From Apis mellifera (taxonomy: Eukaryota > Arthropoda > Insecta > Hymenoptera > Apidae): a DNA stretch of 64,000 nt. The position numbers and the translations under genes were made by a program. Every line of letters begins with the position of its first letter. Positions within the stretch are counted from its first letter, which is position 1. The notes under the pieces are model-generated. The model worked only from the letters and a program-made list of their open reading frames with translations. It was not told the origin of the DNA and ran no database searches. The stretch is from positions 1,245,001 through 1,309,000 of the forward strand of contig NC_037638.1 in NCBI RefSeq assembly GCF_003254395.2, written 5' to 3'. Shown one piece after another: positions 38,223 through 50,845 of the stretch.

Positions 38223-39985
38223 CATGATCGAAAATTGGATGTTTAGACGATTTATCGGTTTGAGAATTATGGTTACGGTGTTTTTCAAAAAAGAGAGGTC
38301 ATTGGTGCTAATTCGTTATCGTTGTTAACGTGTCTCGTTGATGTTTTACGAATGACGTTAATTTGTCGAATGATTGAATAATCGAGAAACACGGGCTGAA
38401 AGCGGCTAGAAAATTGATGAAGTCTTTAACGGGGAACCGTGATTTTGTTGCGTGGGAATGATGAATTGCCTCGTTTCTCTCGCGATGATCTCTACGTTTT
38501 CAACGAGTCGGTGAAAATAAACGTTAAATTAAAATGATAAAAGAGATTTTGGAAAATATGTCTTGTTATAACGATTAACAAAAAATATGCAATTCAAAAA
38601 GTAAACAAGAAATAAATATAAAATAAAGCAACATACTTTTCGAAAAAATGTTATAAAAAGAACGATTTCCGCTTACTTTTCAATCACTTATTTAATCTAA
38701 CCTAACTTTCAGCACGAAACGAATAAATCGAAAAGCATAAAGAAATAATAATACTAATAACTAGAAAAGTAGAAAAAATTGAATAATTCGAACTTGAAAT
38801 ATGTTCTGGGATATAAATAATGATAAAAGAAAATAAGAATAGTTCGAAAGTCTTCAAATATGACATAATAGCTATGTAGAAAATGATACACTTACCAAAG
38901 GATTCTTTTTGTTTATTTCTCTTTCCCAAATACCGCTTAATTTAGGTTAAGCCAAATTCTCAACGCGAAACAAATTTGTTTAAATATAAAAATAAAAATC
39001 AAGTCAAGAATGATTTAATCGTTCTTCCATGCACAATGTCTTTTAGGCTGAAAGGAACAGCGAGCGTTCCATCAACCGACTTTATCAATGGCCGCGATCA
39101 CGACGCGGCGCGTCGATCTGAAATTCATTAGCCGCTCGAGATTTCGCTATAGTTTCGCTCCTGTACTCGTCACGCGGTGATTAGTCGCGCCTTTCGATTA
39201 TGATTTTTACTCGATCTCGTGACAGAAAACCGGCTCAACTGTTCACGATCGTTAAGACGAGATTCGTAGTTCCGGTGATAAATGTAGGTGGCTCTAGCCC
39301 CGTTATCGTTGAATCAGCCGCGAGCAGATAGTTTCGGAATTCGCTTCGCGAGATTGCACGTGGCTCGACTTAAGAACAAAGAAAAAGAAAGCGTACAAGC
39401 GAGTCTTCCTATATACAAGGTGATTCTTTCGCCAGTGGACTGATCGAAGGTTTAAATATCGCTTAAACGATAATTCAATCGATATATGATCCGTCGAGGC
39501 TTGAAATATTTTTCCGTCATCGATATTCCGACGTCTACTAGAAAAGAGATCGTCAATGCTGCCACCTAACAACGATAATTCGAACCTTGTTCTTTCAACG
39601 AAGATGATTGGTCGTAACGGAAACGGTGCTGCCACCGCCAAACTCATAACGCACCAACAATCATCGAGCAGCCAATATGGCGGAACAGTGAATCGGATTC
39701 CTTCGTCGTCGGATAAATAAAAACAAGGATACAACTACAAGGATGGTCTGTCAAGAGTGGGACGAGGTGGAGAGAATCACCCAGTATATGGAGAATCGGT
39801 CGCCAGCCTGAGAGACGATATTAAACCGTTGCTCGCTAATTGCATCGATTAATAATTTCAATGGTCGTACATGGTAGCGGGCTAATGGGTGTCACCGAGG
39901 GCATCTGAGTGTGGTATCGGGCCGAGAAAATTCATTGCTTGTCCAAGCCTGGTGGATTCGTGCTTCCGCGCATTCAATTGGATCC
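38223..39985. other. Single-copy DNA; no certain gene
   Basis: 38520-39000 is AT-rich. It includes a minus-strand donor-like CTTTGGTAAGTG near 38891-38902 without a matching acceptor. 39040-39300 is GC-balanced. AATATGGCGGAAC lies near 39674-39686. No frame has a recognised domain. Confidence 0.4.
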
Positions 39986-40138
39986 ATGAGAGCGCGCTTA
40001 CCTCCGTACGATCAATGCGACCGCGTACACGAGAATAATTCACCGTTTCGCAATCGTCCTCCCGGCTTACGAATCTCCGGCTGGGATAGAAGACTTGCTG
40101 CTGGACCGACTTTCTCGCTCGCTTCAGACTTGGGATTG
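39986..40138 (+). other. Weak candidate 5' coding exon
   Basis: An ATG at 39986 opens a 51-codon frame that reaches GGGATTG followed by GTGAGTC, a good donor at 40139, in phase 0. The peptide is Arg/Pro-rich with no recognised motif. Against it, the opposite strand carries an equally good donor (TACGGAG followed by GTAAGCGC, near 39990-40003) inside the same stretch, so one or both signals must be false. Confidence 0.14.
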
Positions 40139-41740
40139 GTGAGTCTTGTCACCGCTGCTACTGTTCTACCACTCCTTTGCGGGAAAACGTGAACTTTATG
40201 GTAATTTAGGGAGATTTCTTGTTCACTCTTGGGTGGCTGATGCGTGATTGATCTCGAACGTGTACCGTTTACTATTCATTTCTTATTGTTAGGTTAGAAT
40301 TTTTTTCTTCCTTTCTTCCTTTCCGTTTCCCAAGATACGTAGATGATTTCGTCCGTTTGTCATCGTCTATCCATACGTGCAAATAAATCAAAATTTGAAC
40401 AACCGATTGCATAATGTACATCTGTCAGTGTTGCGCACAATGTAAGAGACACGCACGCGAACCGACGAATAATCGGCCAAGTATAAAAATACGCCGTCCC
40501 GTGGCGCGTTCGATCAATCTTGTTCCACGTTGTCGCGAGACAACCCCCCACCAGCTAATTAATTACAAATACTCGACAGGCTCATCCATCATTCGACGCG
40601 GATACAAAATCGAATTTCGAAAAGAGATTCCTCTCCACCGCCGTTCCCCCTTTCGAATCCTCTTGTTAATTATCGATTCCACTTTTATGAAACGGAAAAA
40701 AAAAAAAAAAAAAAGAAGAAAAGAATCGTCCGCGTCCAATTTCGTTTTTAAACCTGAAAATCTTCGTTTCGCAATTCGTTTATACACCGTGACCGCTCGT
40801 CACGTCATTTCTGTCTTTCTTTTTTTTTTTCTCTTTTCTTTAAATTTACAAGGTTGCAAGTTCTTCAGCGATTGCCACGTAACCAGAGATCTCGCCTGTA
40901 ACCGAGTCGAAACCGAGGTTAATCGAAGTAGCAGGCATCCTAGGCCTCCTCGTCCCGTGGCTTATAGCCTGGTAGACATCCACACGCGATAAATCCGACG
41001 TGGCACAGGCTGGCCTGCGCTTTATAGCCTGTCATTTCGTCTGGTAGTGGTTCGATATAGACGACAGTGGATTATACACGATATGATACGTGGGACGTAT
41101 AGTATGGAACACGAGCGTGGAATTCCTGATCCCAGCCTCGACCGATAGTTCATTGAAAGGACTGTTTTATGCCTATCGCCGATCTGTAACGAACATGGAT
41201 GGACAACGCGTTCTCTGAATGTCCCCCATCGTTATATATTTATTTTATATTATAGTTGACCAGAAGAGGAGAGAAATACGGCCATGATCGATGATCTACG
41301 ACCGTTTCTTTCCACTATATGATCGCACGGTGGCAGGTTAATAGAAGCAATAAAAGGTGTTAGTGGCTGGATTTATTTCACTTTTATCACGGTTTCATTG
41401 TTAGAATCAAAGCAAGATAATCGCGCTAAGATACTGCTATTGTCGTTTTAAAAAATTTTGCGCTACATTTATATTTTTGCATCGAGAGTTAATTATCTCC
41501 TCGCGAAGATAATTCAAAGCAAAGATTTATTATTGGATACGAAAAATCTCTCAATGTTACGTTATTTTTAGCACGATCCATTAAATCGATAATATCTTTT
41601 GTCTTCGTTTAGAGACCGAGAATTAACTTCATTCTCAAATCGATACTTTGAATTATACGAAAATAGCTCGTCTAACCAACTTTCTCCCAAATTTCGGATC
41701 ATCGATTTATCGATCGAACTATGACAAACGCGGATAGAGG
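40139..41740. other. Single-copy DNA; no gene seen
   Basis: Mixed composition with an A run (40690-40712). A GC-balanced stretch at 40880-41100 contains two similar phrases, TTATAGCCTGGTAG and TTATAGCCTGTCAT, near 40960 and 41022. No gene evidence. Confidence 0.4.
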
Positions 41741-43114
41741 GCGCTGATTCGAAATACTCGGTTTCGCGGATGTCGCGTGTCGGACGCGTGGAACGATGCA
41801 GATTCCCTGCGATCCTCCCGTCGCGGGGAGGTGGAAAAACGACGAGACGGGGCGTCGTGGCCGGATCGTCGCAGTGCGGCCGCTTCCACTCGCCGCGCCG
41901 ACCGATTCATCTTGCGAGATAGTATCGTGTACGGTAGGCAGAGGCGGTCGAACGATGGTCGGAGGAACGAGGCGGATCAGGGACAGATGAAGGTGTTTCT
42001 GGGCCGATGTTTCGATGCCATCAAAAGTGCTTCTCGTGTAAATCGCCTTCTCTCTCTCTCTCTCTTTCTTTTACTATTTTCTCGCTGTCTCGCATTATGA
42101 GAAAATCGTTTGCGCTCTACATTCTGAAAGATTCTTCGTTGAAAGTCGATTTTGATACAGATGTTAGGTTGATAGAAATTGGAAAATTTGATAAGTTATT
42201 AAAAAAGAAAGTATAAAGAGTAATTCGTTTCTTTTTATGTTTTAATCGTTTTAATCGCGTCAGAACCGCTTTTTGCTTCCCCTCGATCGTTACATATTTA
42301 TAAAGGTGCAGCCTTACCTGGTGAAATTAATACTTAACTGAACGAAATTATTTCTTTCTTCCCCGATTTTTTTATTATAATTTATTATTTCGTTAAAGAA
42401 TATGTAAAATTTAACTAATTTAACTAGTATATATAGAATAAGAATAAAAATATTTAATAATCGATATATAAAAAATATTTGTGATTCGAATCCTAAAATG
42501 TAAACCAATATAAAGTATTCAGCAAAAATGTTGTAGCAAATTTAAATTAAACAATTTAAATTAAAATAAAATATATTGAAAGAAAAAAAATTTAAAAATT
42601 TATAAAATATCGAATACTGTTATTTGCATTAAAACGATTATATTTCTAACGATACATTCTTCTCTCCACTTAATACACATTTATTCGAATCGGTGCGCGC
42701 GCGTTTAATTATGCGCGTGGGGGCATGCATCCAACAGGCGCATGCATCCGCATTGCTGCAAGGGTAATCCGCGATCGACGAAACATCGGGCATATTTACC
42801 TATCCGTGCGCGCGTCGGATAGATTTACACGGGCTCGTTGCGCGCGTGTATTACAATTAGTAATTACAGCGTGGATCGGGCGTACGCCGCATGAAAAGCA
42901 GCGTGGGCGGCGCGGAGAGGAATGGCGCTCGATCCGCAAGTTGAGTCGTCCGGCCGAGGAGTGGGGGGGGGATCGTCGCGGCGTCCCTGTCTCTACGAGA
43001 AAACGGAGGAGTCGACGTGAGGAAATGTCACGTAGCCGGGGAAAGTCCGCGGCGCGAAATCCTCGTTTCTCACCAAACGTGCGAGCGATTCTTTACTCGA
43101 ACGGATTCGTATTA
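41741..43114. other. Two CpG-rich islands flanking AT-rich DNA; no gene seen
   Basis: 41741-42000 and 42670-43090 are CpG-rich. The stretch between them is AT-rich, with a TC run (42049-42066). The second island has two close copies of GCATGCATCC (42722-42731 and 42740-42749) and a G run (42962-42970). Frames are open by composition and have no domain. Confidence 0.4.
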
Positions 43115-44130
43115 TATATCGATCTATTTTAAGATTTTAGAAATAATAGGAATAATAAAAAAGATTGAATTTAGAATTTAGAAATTATGAAATGTATTAA
43201 TCGATATTTAATTGAAATTTAATTGACGAACAATATGGTTATAACACGTGTAGTCGATTTATTTTAAGATTTTAGAAATAATAGTAAATAGGAATAATAA
43301 AAAAGATTGAATTTATTTAGAAAATATGGTTATAACATGTGTAGTCGATTTATTTTAAAATTTTAGAAATAATAGTAAATAGGAATAATAAAAAAGATTG
43401 AATTTAGAATTTAGAAATTATGAAATGTATTAATCGATATTTAATTGAAATTTAATCTCGTCGACGAACAGTATGGTTGTAACACGTGTAGTCGATTTAT
43501 TTTAAGATTTTAGAAATAATAGTAAATAGGAATAATAAAAAAGATTGAATTTATTTAGAAATTATGGTTATAACACGTGTAGTCGATTTATTTTAAAATT
43601 TTAGAAATAACAGTAAATAGGAATAATAAAAAAGATTGAATTTATTTAGAAATTATGAAATTTATTAATCGATATTTAGTTGAAATTTAATCTCGTGGAC
43701 GAACAATATGGTTATAACACGTGTAATCGATTTATTTTAAGATTTTAGAAATAATAGTAAATGAAAATAATAAAAAAGATTGAATTTATTTAGAAATTAT
43801 GAAATTTATTAATCGATATTTAGTTGAAATTTAATCTCGTCGACGAACAATATGGTTATAACACGTGTAGTCGATTTATTTTAAGATTTTAGAAATAATA
43901 GTAAATAGGAATAATAAAAAAGATTGAATTTAGAATTTAGAAATTATGAAATGTATTAATCGATATTTAGTTGAAATTTAATCGACGAACAATATGGTTA
44001 TAACACGTGTAGTCGATTTATTTTAAGATTTTAGAAATAATAGTAAATAGGAATAATAAAAAAGATTGAATTTAGAATTTAGAAATTATGAAATTTTGAA
44101 CAATATGGTTATAACACGTGTAGTTTGTGT
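43115..44130. repeat. Tandem array J, about 90-145 bp unit, E-box in most copies
   Basis: TCGATTTATTTTAAGATTTT with TAGAAATAATAGTAAATAGG and AATAATAAAAAAGATTGAAT repeats about eight times. Unit starts lie near 43119, 43253, 43344, 43491, 43582, 43726, 43869 and 44012. Most junctions read ATATGGTTATAACACGTGTA and so carry a CACGTG E-box (near 43245, 43482, 43574, 43717, 43862, 44003 and 44115). One copy has CATGTG. Longer units add a block with TTAATCGATATTTAGTTGAA, so two unit lengths alternate. Confidence 0.94.
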
Positions 44131-45714
44131 ATTCGAAAAAGGAGGGGGATTAACAACGTAGCGCGTTACGATTCGATGGTATGCAAATTAAGAGAATTAT
44201 TCATTCGATAAGTGTATGTAATTTTAAAGTAAATAATTACATCGTAAAGTATTATGGGAAATATTAATGTGTAATTTTATATGCATACAATATCCATGAT
44301 TTAATGTAATTTATTCAATTATTCATGCAACTTTTGTAACTTGTAATTTATTTAAGTAATGCGTATTTTTAAACCGAGTGAAACTAGAAACAAAATTTCG
44401 GAAATTATATATTGTGTACAATGTTGGGCATTAAAAATCCTCGGGTAAAGTCACTTTTAATAATTATTTGTTAAAATAATTTAAGAAACATTTATCCGTT
44501 CGTCGAATAACGTTTTTTTCGTATAATCTTTGATCGATTGTTATTACGTTTCGAACGATCAAATTATCAAGGTATTTCTTGGAAATTATCGGGTACGATC
44601 TTTTACTTTGAAAAATTATGCTTTTCACAATTTTAATAATAATAAAACGTTTAGGATGAATTGTTGTATTATGTCTTCCAGTCCATTAAATATTGTCGCT
44701 AAACTAAAATCTCTAATTATATATTATTTCTACTACGAGATGCCTTCCACATAGATAATAATAGACGCGCGATTCCCCTTTTAATTATCGCGAGAAAGCG
44801 ATTCGATCTGCTGGAATCTGCCCACTCAAGTCTCCAAGTATGAATACGAAACGTTGCAAACATCTTCTCAATTTGAATAATAATTATCGACAGTTACTTT
44901 CATATTTTCGCTTCCATCGTGTTAATTATTTCCCACCTGGTTAAAAACAATTATAATCTTCCATACATCTGACTATATAATCAAAAAATAAAACTCAAAA
45001 CTCCTTACGAAACATCTCTCAAAAGAAGAATCAAGATTATTTAAAAAAAAAAACCGTTTATTACTACGACGAATCTAGCCCCAGAATCCAAAATCCAAAG
45101 TATTCCAAAAATTTCTTTATTTCTCGTATTATGCATAAGCTAATTATTTATAACGTATATTAATATCAAAATAATTAACAGTTTCAATCTTAGATGATTA
45201 TCCATTTTGAATATTCAAATTAGTTCTTCTACTATTACGTGACTTGTGGTGTCGGGATCGTCAACGAAGAGTTCCAAGTGGAGATAAGAGGTCCTTTTTC
45301 CTCCAATGAACGGTACACGAGTTAACGAGTTATTAAAATTCGCGATATTATCTTACGCCAATAACTCCATTACACATTAAGATTCTGGCGAAACAGTGTC
45401 TTAAATTGATTTTCTAACATCCAGTATAATATATAATATGAATATTCGGTAATAACACGGAATATCATTGTCTCGAATTTATTCATCGAAAAAAAAAAAA
45501 AAAAAAAAAAGAACGTACACGTAGAACGCAGCGATAGATCGTGGGCACGGATAATAACTTAACCTTTCGCACGATCTCCATTTCTCCGAATACCGCATCT
45601 CCCTTCTTTATCATCCGAGAACCATTGGAAAGAGGTTTCCGGTGTGCGGTAAAATCGAATGTGCGTGGACAACGCGGAGGTAGAGGCGCAAGATCAATTA
45701 GCAATTAAGGAGCC
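44131..45714. other. AT-rich single-copy DNA; no gene seen
   Basis: Long AT-rich stretch with a pure A run (45489-45510). Nothing recognisable apart from composition-driven frames. Confidence 0.45.
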
Positions 45715-45960
45715 GGGTGACATGATCATTAGTCTATCTGCAGGGAGAAGCGGGGGTTCCATGCTAATGGGCCATGCCGTTGGACGTCGAGCGTAACACA
45801 CGGCTACTCCCCGGAACCGGACACCGATACATGCATTAAAGCTCGGGGATGCACGGCGCTAATGAACAATCATCGCCGCTACAAGCTGTCCAAAGCTCTG
45901 GCCCCACGATAAAGCGTTGAGAACCGTGATGCGACGGCCGCAGCCGATGTTGATTATACG
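45715..45960. promoter_or_regulatory. GC-balanced island, possible enhancer
   Basis: A compact, repeat-free, GC-balanced stretch carries GCTAATGGGC, GCTAATGAAC and CATTAGT (TAAT cores of homeodomain sites), with the near-symmetric CCATGCTAATGGGCCATG. No frame is coherent across it. Such islands in insect intergenic DNA are often conserved enhancers. This is inference only. Confidence 0.2.
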
Positions 45961-48400
45961 GGGTGGGTCGAAACAGGAACTTTGTGTCTCGTAGAGACTC
46001 GAAATATCGATCGGTCTGCCAAGTGGAAATTCCGAACTAAACGATTGATCCTGTTTCGAAGAAGATTCGAATTATATAATCTACAAGATTTACGATTTTC
46101 TTCTGTTTTTCGAAAGTATTATTAAAAGGTATTGGAAAGTAAATTTAAGCTTATCTGTCGTATTATAACTTATACGAAAGGAGTTGTATATTGCACAAGA
46201 TTACGAATTTTAGTAACGCATTTATTAGGATAATGATTTTCGAAATTGAACGAAGGAGCGCTTTGTCTTCGAAAGTCAACTCGTAAAAAAAGTCAACGGA
46301 AAGTAATTCCGTTCGTAATAGACTATAAACTATGTAGAATGTCGTAAATATTATTGACGGCTCGTTTAAGATAAGATTATGAGGGATCCGTATAGAATCT
46401 GGCTTGGTATAAAATTTTCATACGCCAACGGTGTGTAAACATTAGATTTACGATCGCTTAGACTCGTAGAGTATGGAGAGAAACGTGGAATTCTTCCCGT
46501 GTCTCGTCTGAATTTCCTTCGATTCGATCAAATTCTAACCGACGAGAACCGTAAACGTAATTATCGCGAGAGATACTTTCGTCTCACCCCGTATACGCCA
46601 ACACGTTGTCCCGTACGATCAAACGGTCCTACGTGTACCGGTGATCAGTGACAGTGTCGCGGAAAGCATTTCGTCGCAGATAAAAAAGAAAGAAAGAAAG
46701 AGAAAGGAGCGCGGAATATCGTGGAAACGGTTAGAACGTGGCCACAAACGATTCGGGTATGGGACAAACTCTACTCTCGCCCATCCCCTCCCCTTTCTCC
46801 ACGACGTTATACTTTATCGATCGTTAGCCACGACATCGCTCTGCCGTGGTTCGTTAAGCGCGAAACGTAAACGTCAACCTAACGACCAGTGGCAGCCGCT
46901 TCGGCTTTTTTTCGATCCGTAGCCTCGTAGGCTCGCCCATAGGAGGAGGGGAAGGAGGGGAACGTTCTTGCGACGCGTCGTTCTATCGATGCGTCACGTG
47001 GCCAGCCAGCCTGCTCTTTTTACGATTCAACGGTGGAACAGAGGAGGAGGAGAGGACGGGGTTAACGATAGACGTGGGGAGAGGGTTGGACGCTAAATTG
47101 GCTCCCCCTCCCCCCGATCAAAGGGAAAGAGATTTGTGGACGTGGAAGAAGCTTTACTTTTGGATGTTAATGGCGAGTGCGTGGGTCGGCCTAGGCGCGC
47201 GCACCTTTTACGCGGGAAAATAATTCTTCCCGTCACAGCAGTAAAACTTGGCTCGCGTGTACAGCGCTTGTAGGGAGAGTCGTTCCGGAAGAGTTATCCG
47301 GGATGCGAAATAGGTAAATTTGAGAAACGTTGGCATTGACTTTCTTTTATTAATTAATACGTTATCCTATCTAATTCCATTAGAATTCTCCGTGTTTGTC
47401 ATTTAGACTCTTAAGAATAGAAACGACTCGATCGAAAACAAGAAAGAAATATATTTAATAAAGAATCGTTACGATGCTTTTGTTTTACTATTTCTGAAAC
47501 TCGTATATGACTCATATTTATATATATATATATATATAAACTCAACGTTAAGAATTCTCTTGGTATATCATTTTATATCGCAGCAATTTTTGAAAATTGA
47601 TTATTATTATTATAGAGTAGTATTATAGTATTATAGTAATCGATTATTATTATTATAGAGAGACGAATAGTTGAGAGAATTTGCAAGGCTTCTTCCCCTC
47701 TTTCACGGCGTCTTTGTCGGCCATCAAGCGGCCAGGAGGCCTAACGTGACGAGTGGCTATTAATCATTTCAGCTAGTAGAGAGGGTTTAACGCGAGTGAA
47801 ATGGCCGATGATGATACCGGCTACCGTACGTCGTGGAATAAGTCGAGATATCGAAGCCGGTGTAAACTGAAACCTCGCTCCCGATGTCGATTAATTTATT
47901 GAAGACCAGTTTAACGGGTCGCCGATTGGAAAAATTGTATTCTTCGTTCAACAGGCTCAGGCTCGTTTCTTTTTTCTTTTTTCTTTTTTTTGCTCGTTTT
48001 TGATTTTTCGAATATTTCGATATACGGCGAGATTGTTGTTGAGAATATCTATCCCCGTTTGATAAGATTATCTCATTCTCCTTTTATATACACTTATTTA
48101 CTTTTATCCTTGTAACATTTATTTTCTCGCTTTATCCCGGTTTATTGAAAAGAGAAGATGATAAATGGTTACCTTATATAGCCAAATAAAAAACACTGCG
48201 AATACTCGACGAAGCGTTTTCAAAACTTCATTACGTGTATATATATATGTATAAAGTATCACTTGTTTATTTAAACATCACCGCAATAATTAGAAGTTCG
48301 TGCTATTTGAAATGATAAACGATAATTCGAGAGAATGTACATATATATATAAAAAGCGAATCTGAAACCGTTCAACGAGTCGTATTAAAAAAAAAAAGAA
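45961..48400. other. Single-copy DNA with short repeats; no gene seen
   Basis: 46620-47280 is CpG-containing with purine-rich runs (46684-46712, 47040-47060) and a TCACGTGG E-box near 46993. A TA run lies at about 47517-47538. ATTATT runs occur near 47600-47660. A balanced island lies at 47690-47930. 48380-48410 is an AAAG run. No exon evidence. Confidence 0.4.
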
Positions 48401-48905
48401 AGAAAGAAAGGCGAAAGAAACCACGAACACTCTGAACGCGATGAAAAAGTATCCCTTTCGTATCCTCCGCAGCCCGTTAATCCCGTCCGGGATACAAGGA
48501 ATGAAACGAAATCACTCGAGCCATGCGGGTGTAGGCAACTGGACGCCAACCTCCAATTTCCGTCCGTCCAGTTTTCTCCTCCGCTTCCGTGCCACCGCCG
48601 GTCAATTACGGCGCGCCACGCTGTGTGCACCGCGCTGCACGTAGCAATCCTATTTATCAATGCCACGAATCCGCGGCTACGTGTGTCCCGCGTCTGCGCG
48701 GCCCGTACGCGATATTTCCTCCCGCGAGCCCCTCCATCGGCCCAGAACATCCGAACCGACCGGCCGCGGTGGACGTCGGTAAATCGTCCCTCCTTCAATT
48801 GGAAACAATTCTCCCCGCGATAGTACCGCGTTCCGAATTCGCGCGAATTGTGCGCCGTTTATCTCCCCGTGAGATTCCTCCGTTTCGCGTTCGATGGAAA
48901 TATCG
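48401..48905. other. CpG-rich island; no certain gene
   Basis: Rich in CpG, with overlapping open frames on both strands up to 137 codons. None has a domain or a splice boundary. Possible promoter or first-exon region. Confidence 0.3.
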
Positions 48906-49626
48906 TGTCGTGATTGTTCTTTCGTTTTTCTCTTTTCTTTTTTGTTTTTCGATTTGTTGTCGTAGGTAACGAAACGATGCAATTATTTATATATAAAGTA
49001 TTGCGCGAAATGGTCGGTTTCGTACGGGTTGAGAGTTGGAATTGGATGTGCGGTGGAAATTCCGTATTCGGAATTATTGTTGTGTTCGATTACGGTGGTG
49101 GATTCACGGAGGAAGAATTTTCGAAGATTGTTAAATGTTGTAAATATCGTAATTTTTCTTTCTTTTTTTGATTATTGGATAATTTTGTTAGCGATACGAT
49201 TTATAAAATATTGTGTAAATTATAAAATATTATAGACAAGAGACATTTAAAATTATTATTCTGTTATAGTAAATTCGCGAAAGAATTTTCGAAATAGTTG
49301 TTGCAAGATTTTTGTTGAATAATTTTTATGGAAATTTTTTTTTTCTTTCGATTGTTAAGTAACTTTTGTTGTTCCTTTTTATTACGAAACGATGCACGAG
49401 AAAGTATTTATAGAATATTGTGCAAAATTGTTTTATTGTTGCGTTCAATATATATGGATTCAATCGAAAAATCAAAAATCGAATCGAAGAAAAGTTTTCG
49501 CTTAAGAAAAATTTCAACATCATCTTTTATTTAATTTTTATCGTTGGGACAGTTTTGGAATTGTCGACTAACCATGTCACGTTTTTGAAGATCGTGGGAA
49601 GATTTAAGAAGATCTTTGGCACGAGA
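48906..49626. other. T-rich single-copy DNA; no gene seen
   Basis: T-rich on the plus strand with weak internal similarity (AATATTGTGCAAA near 49413 and AATATTGTGTAAA near 49207, each after ACGAAACGATGCA- or GATACGATTTAT-like text). No gene evidence. Confidence 0.35.
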
Positions 49627-49806
49627 ATGTTGGCTAGACTCTTCGATGGGGTTCAAGTAGGACGTGAGAATGTGATCGTTGTGGTGGATTTATGTGGGAT
49701 CTTTGATTTGCCGGTGTTGGAGATTTGTCTTACAATTTGTAAGATGTGTTGGAGACGCTGTAAAAAATTTGTATCTCGCATCTTAAATTTAGCACTAGGA
49801 AAGTAG
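49627..49806 (+). CDS. Unrecognised small open frame, 59 codons
   Basis: I do not recognise this frame. It starts at an ATG, ends at TAG, and sits in a plus-strand frame that is open further upstream without an earlier ATG. The peptide is hydrophobic and Cys-containing, for example VGRENVIVVVDLCGIFDLPV near residues 11-30, with a basic segment RRCKKF near residues 43-48. Its base composition is higher in G than its surroundings. No splice sites, signal peptide cleavage or family match is evident. It may be a chance frame. Confidence 0.1.
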   Translation: MLARLFDGVQVGRENVIVVVDLCGIFDLPVLEICLTICKMCWRRCKKFVSRILNLALGK

Positions 49807-50684
49807 TGAACCCACGACTTGCTGAAGTGATTTATATCGGAGCTACGTATCGAAGAAGAAACGTAAAATAATTGACAAAGATCAATCCATCGTCAAAAAG
49901 CACATAAAAAAAAAAAAATATTAAAATTATATAACTTCAAAATTTACGAAACAATTTTTTAACGAGCATCACTCAACAATATCAAAGCGAAAATTTGAAA
50001 AATTTTAAAAATCATTCCAAAGCTACTTTTCTCGTCGCAAAAAAAAAAAAAAAAAAAATGCCGACCGAAAGAAATTCCCCTTAAATTTCGGGCCTCGAGA
50101 AAAAATGCGTTAACCCGGAGAAAAATAAGCCCACACGAGAGGAAAGAATTACGGTAATCGCGGTCTAAGAGGAATTGCGAAAACGTTTCAAACGATCTCG
50201 ACGTTGCCCTGTTGTGCAAAAATTTCGTCAGCCGATACGCCCATGTTTCGTGATAATTTCCAGACATTACCAGGAAAACTCGTTACCAGCGCGAGGCGGT
50301 TGTTTTAGACGATCGGCTAAGATTAAGATTTACCGAATTAATTCCTGCCAGGGATATATCATTGATCGATCACGATTACAAGAATTGATCAAACTGAACG
50401 TATAGAGGAAAAAGTTACTTAAGAAATAATACCCTTAATTAAGTTCGATAATAAGACGCTTATTAAACGTTGCGACCATCCGATATTTTCGTACATTCTT
50501 CGTTATTCTTACTTCCACACGAACCACTTTTATCCTTCGTATTATTCTCTCTCAATATTGTGTACGAGTTTCTTAATTAAAAATTAAAAGAAATAGGGGA
50601 TCACTAATATTGGATATTTGATTGTTTCGTAAGGTAGATTAATTTTTATACATAGCGAGTAACGTTCAGTGCTATATTAAACAA
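49807..50684. other. AT-rich to mixed single-copy DNA; no gene seen
   Basis: A runs (49907-49919, 50040-50058) and one GC-balanced stretch (50070-50400). Upstream side of the E-box cluster. No exon seen. Confidence 0.4.
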
Positions 50685-50845
50685 AGATACGCCACGTGAC
50701 CAATCAAAGGCAACGTCGCATCATGCCACGCGACGTGCCTCTAATGTAGCAATAACGTGACGTCATACCCACTGTGTTGGGTAAGGGTACGTCACGTGAC
50801 TAAGACTCTACCAATGGCAAGCATCGCATGCGTCACGTGACGCTT
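50685..50845. promoter_or_regulatory. E-box/CRE/CCAAT cluster
   Basis: Within 160 bases there are CCACGTGACC (50692-50701), a palindromic CRE TGACGTCA (50758-50765), and two exact GTCACGTGAC palindromes (50791-50800 and 50832-50841). A related CGACGTGCC and two CCAAT boxes (50700-50704, 50811-50815) are also present. GTCACGTGAC is the site type bound by MiT/TFE (Mitf), USF and related bHLH-zipper proteins, and its core CACGTG is also used by Clock/Cycle. CRE is bound by CREB/ATF, and CCAAT by NF-Y. The combination fits a promoter or proximal enhancer. An initiator-like TTCAGTGC lies at about 50665 and an ACAGTGGC near 50858, so direction is unclear. No downstream exon was identified. Confidence 0.5.

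Noticed and set aside
38894..38929. Minus-strand donor CTTTGGTAAGTG
   Set aside because: No acceptor with a pyrimidine tract was found upstream on that strand.
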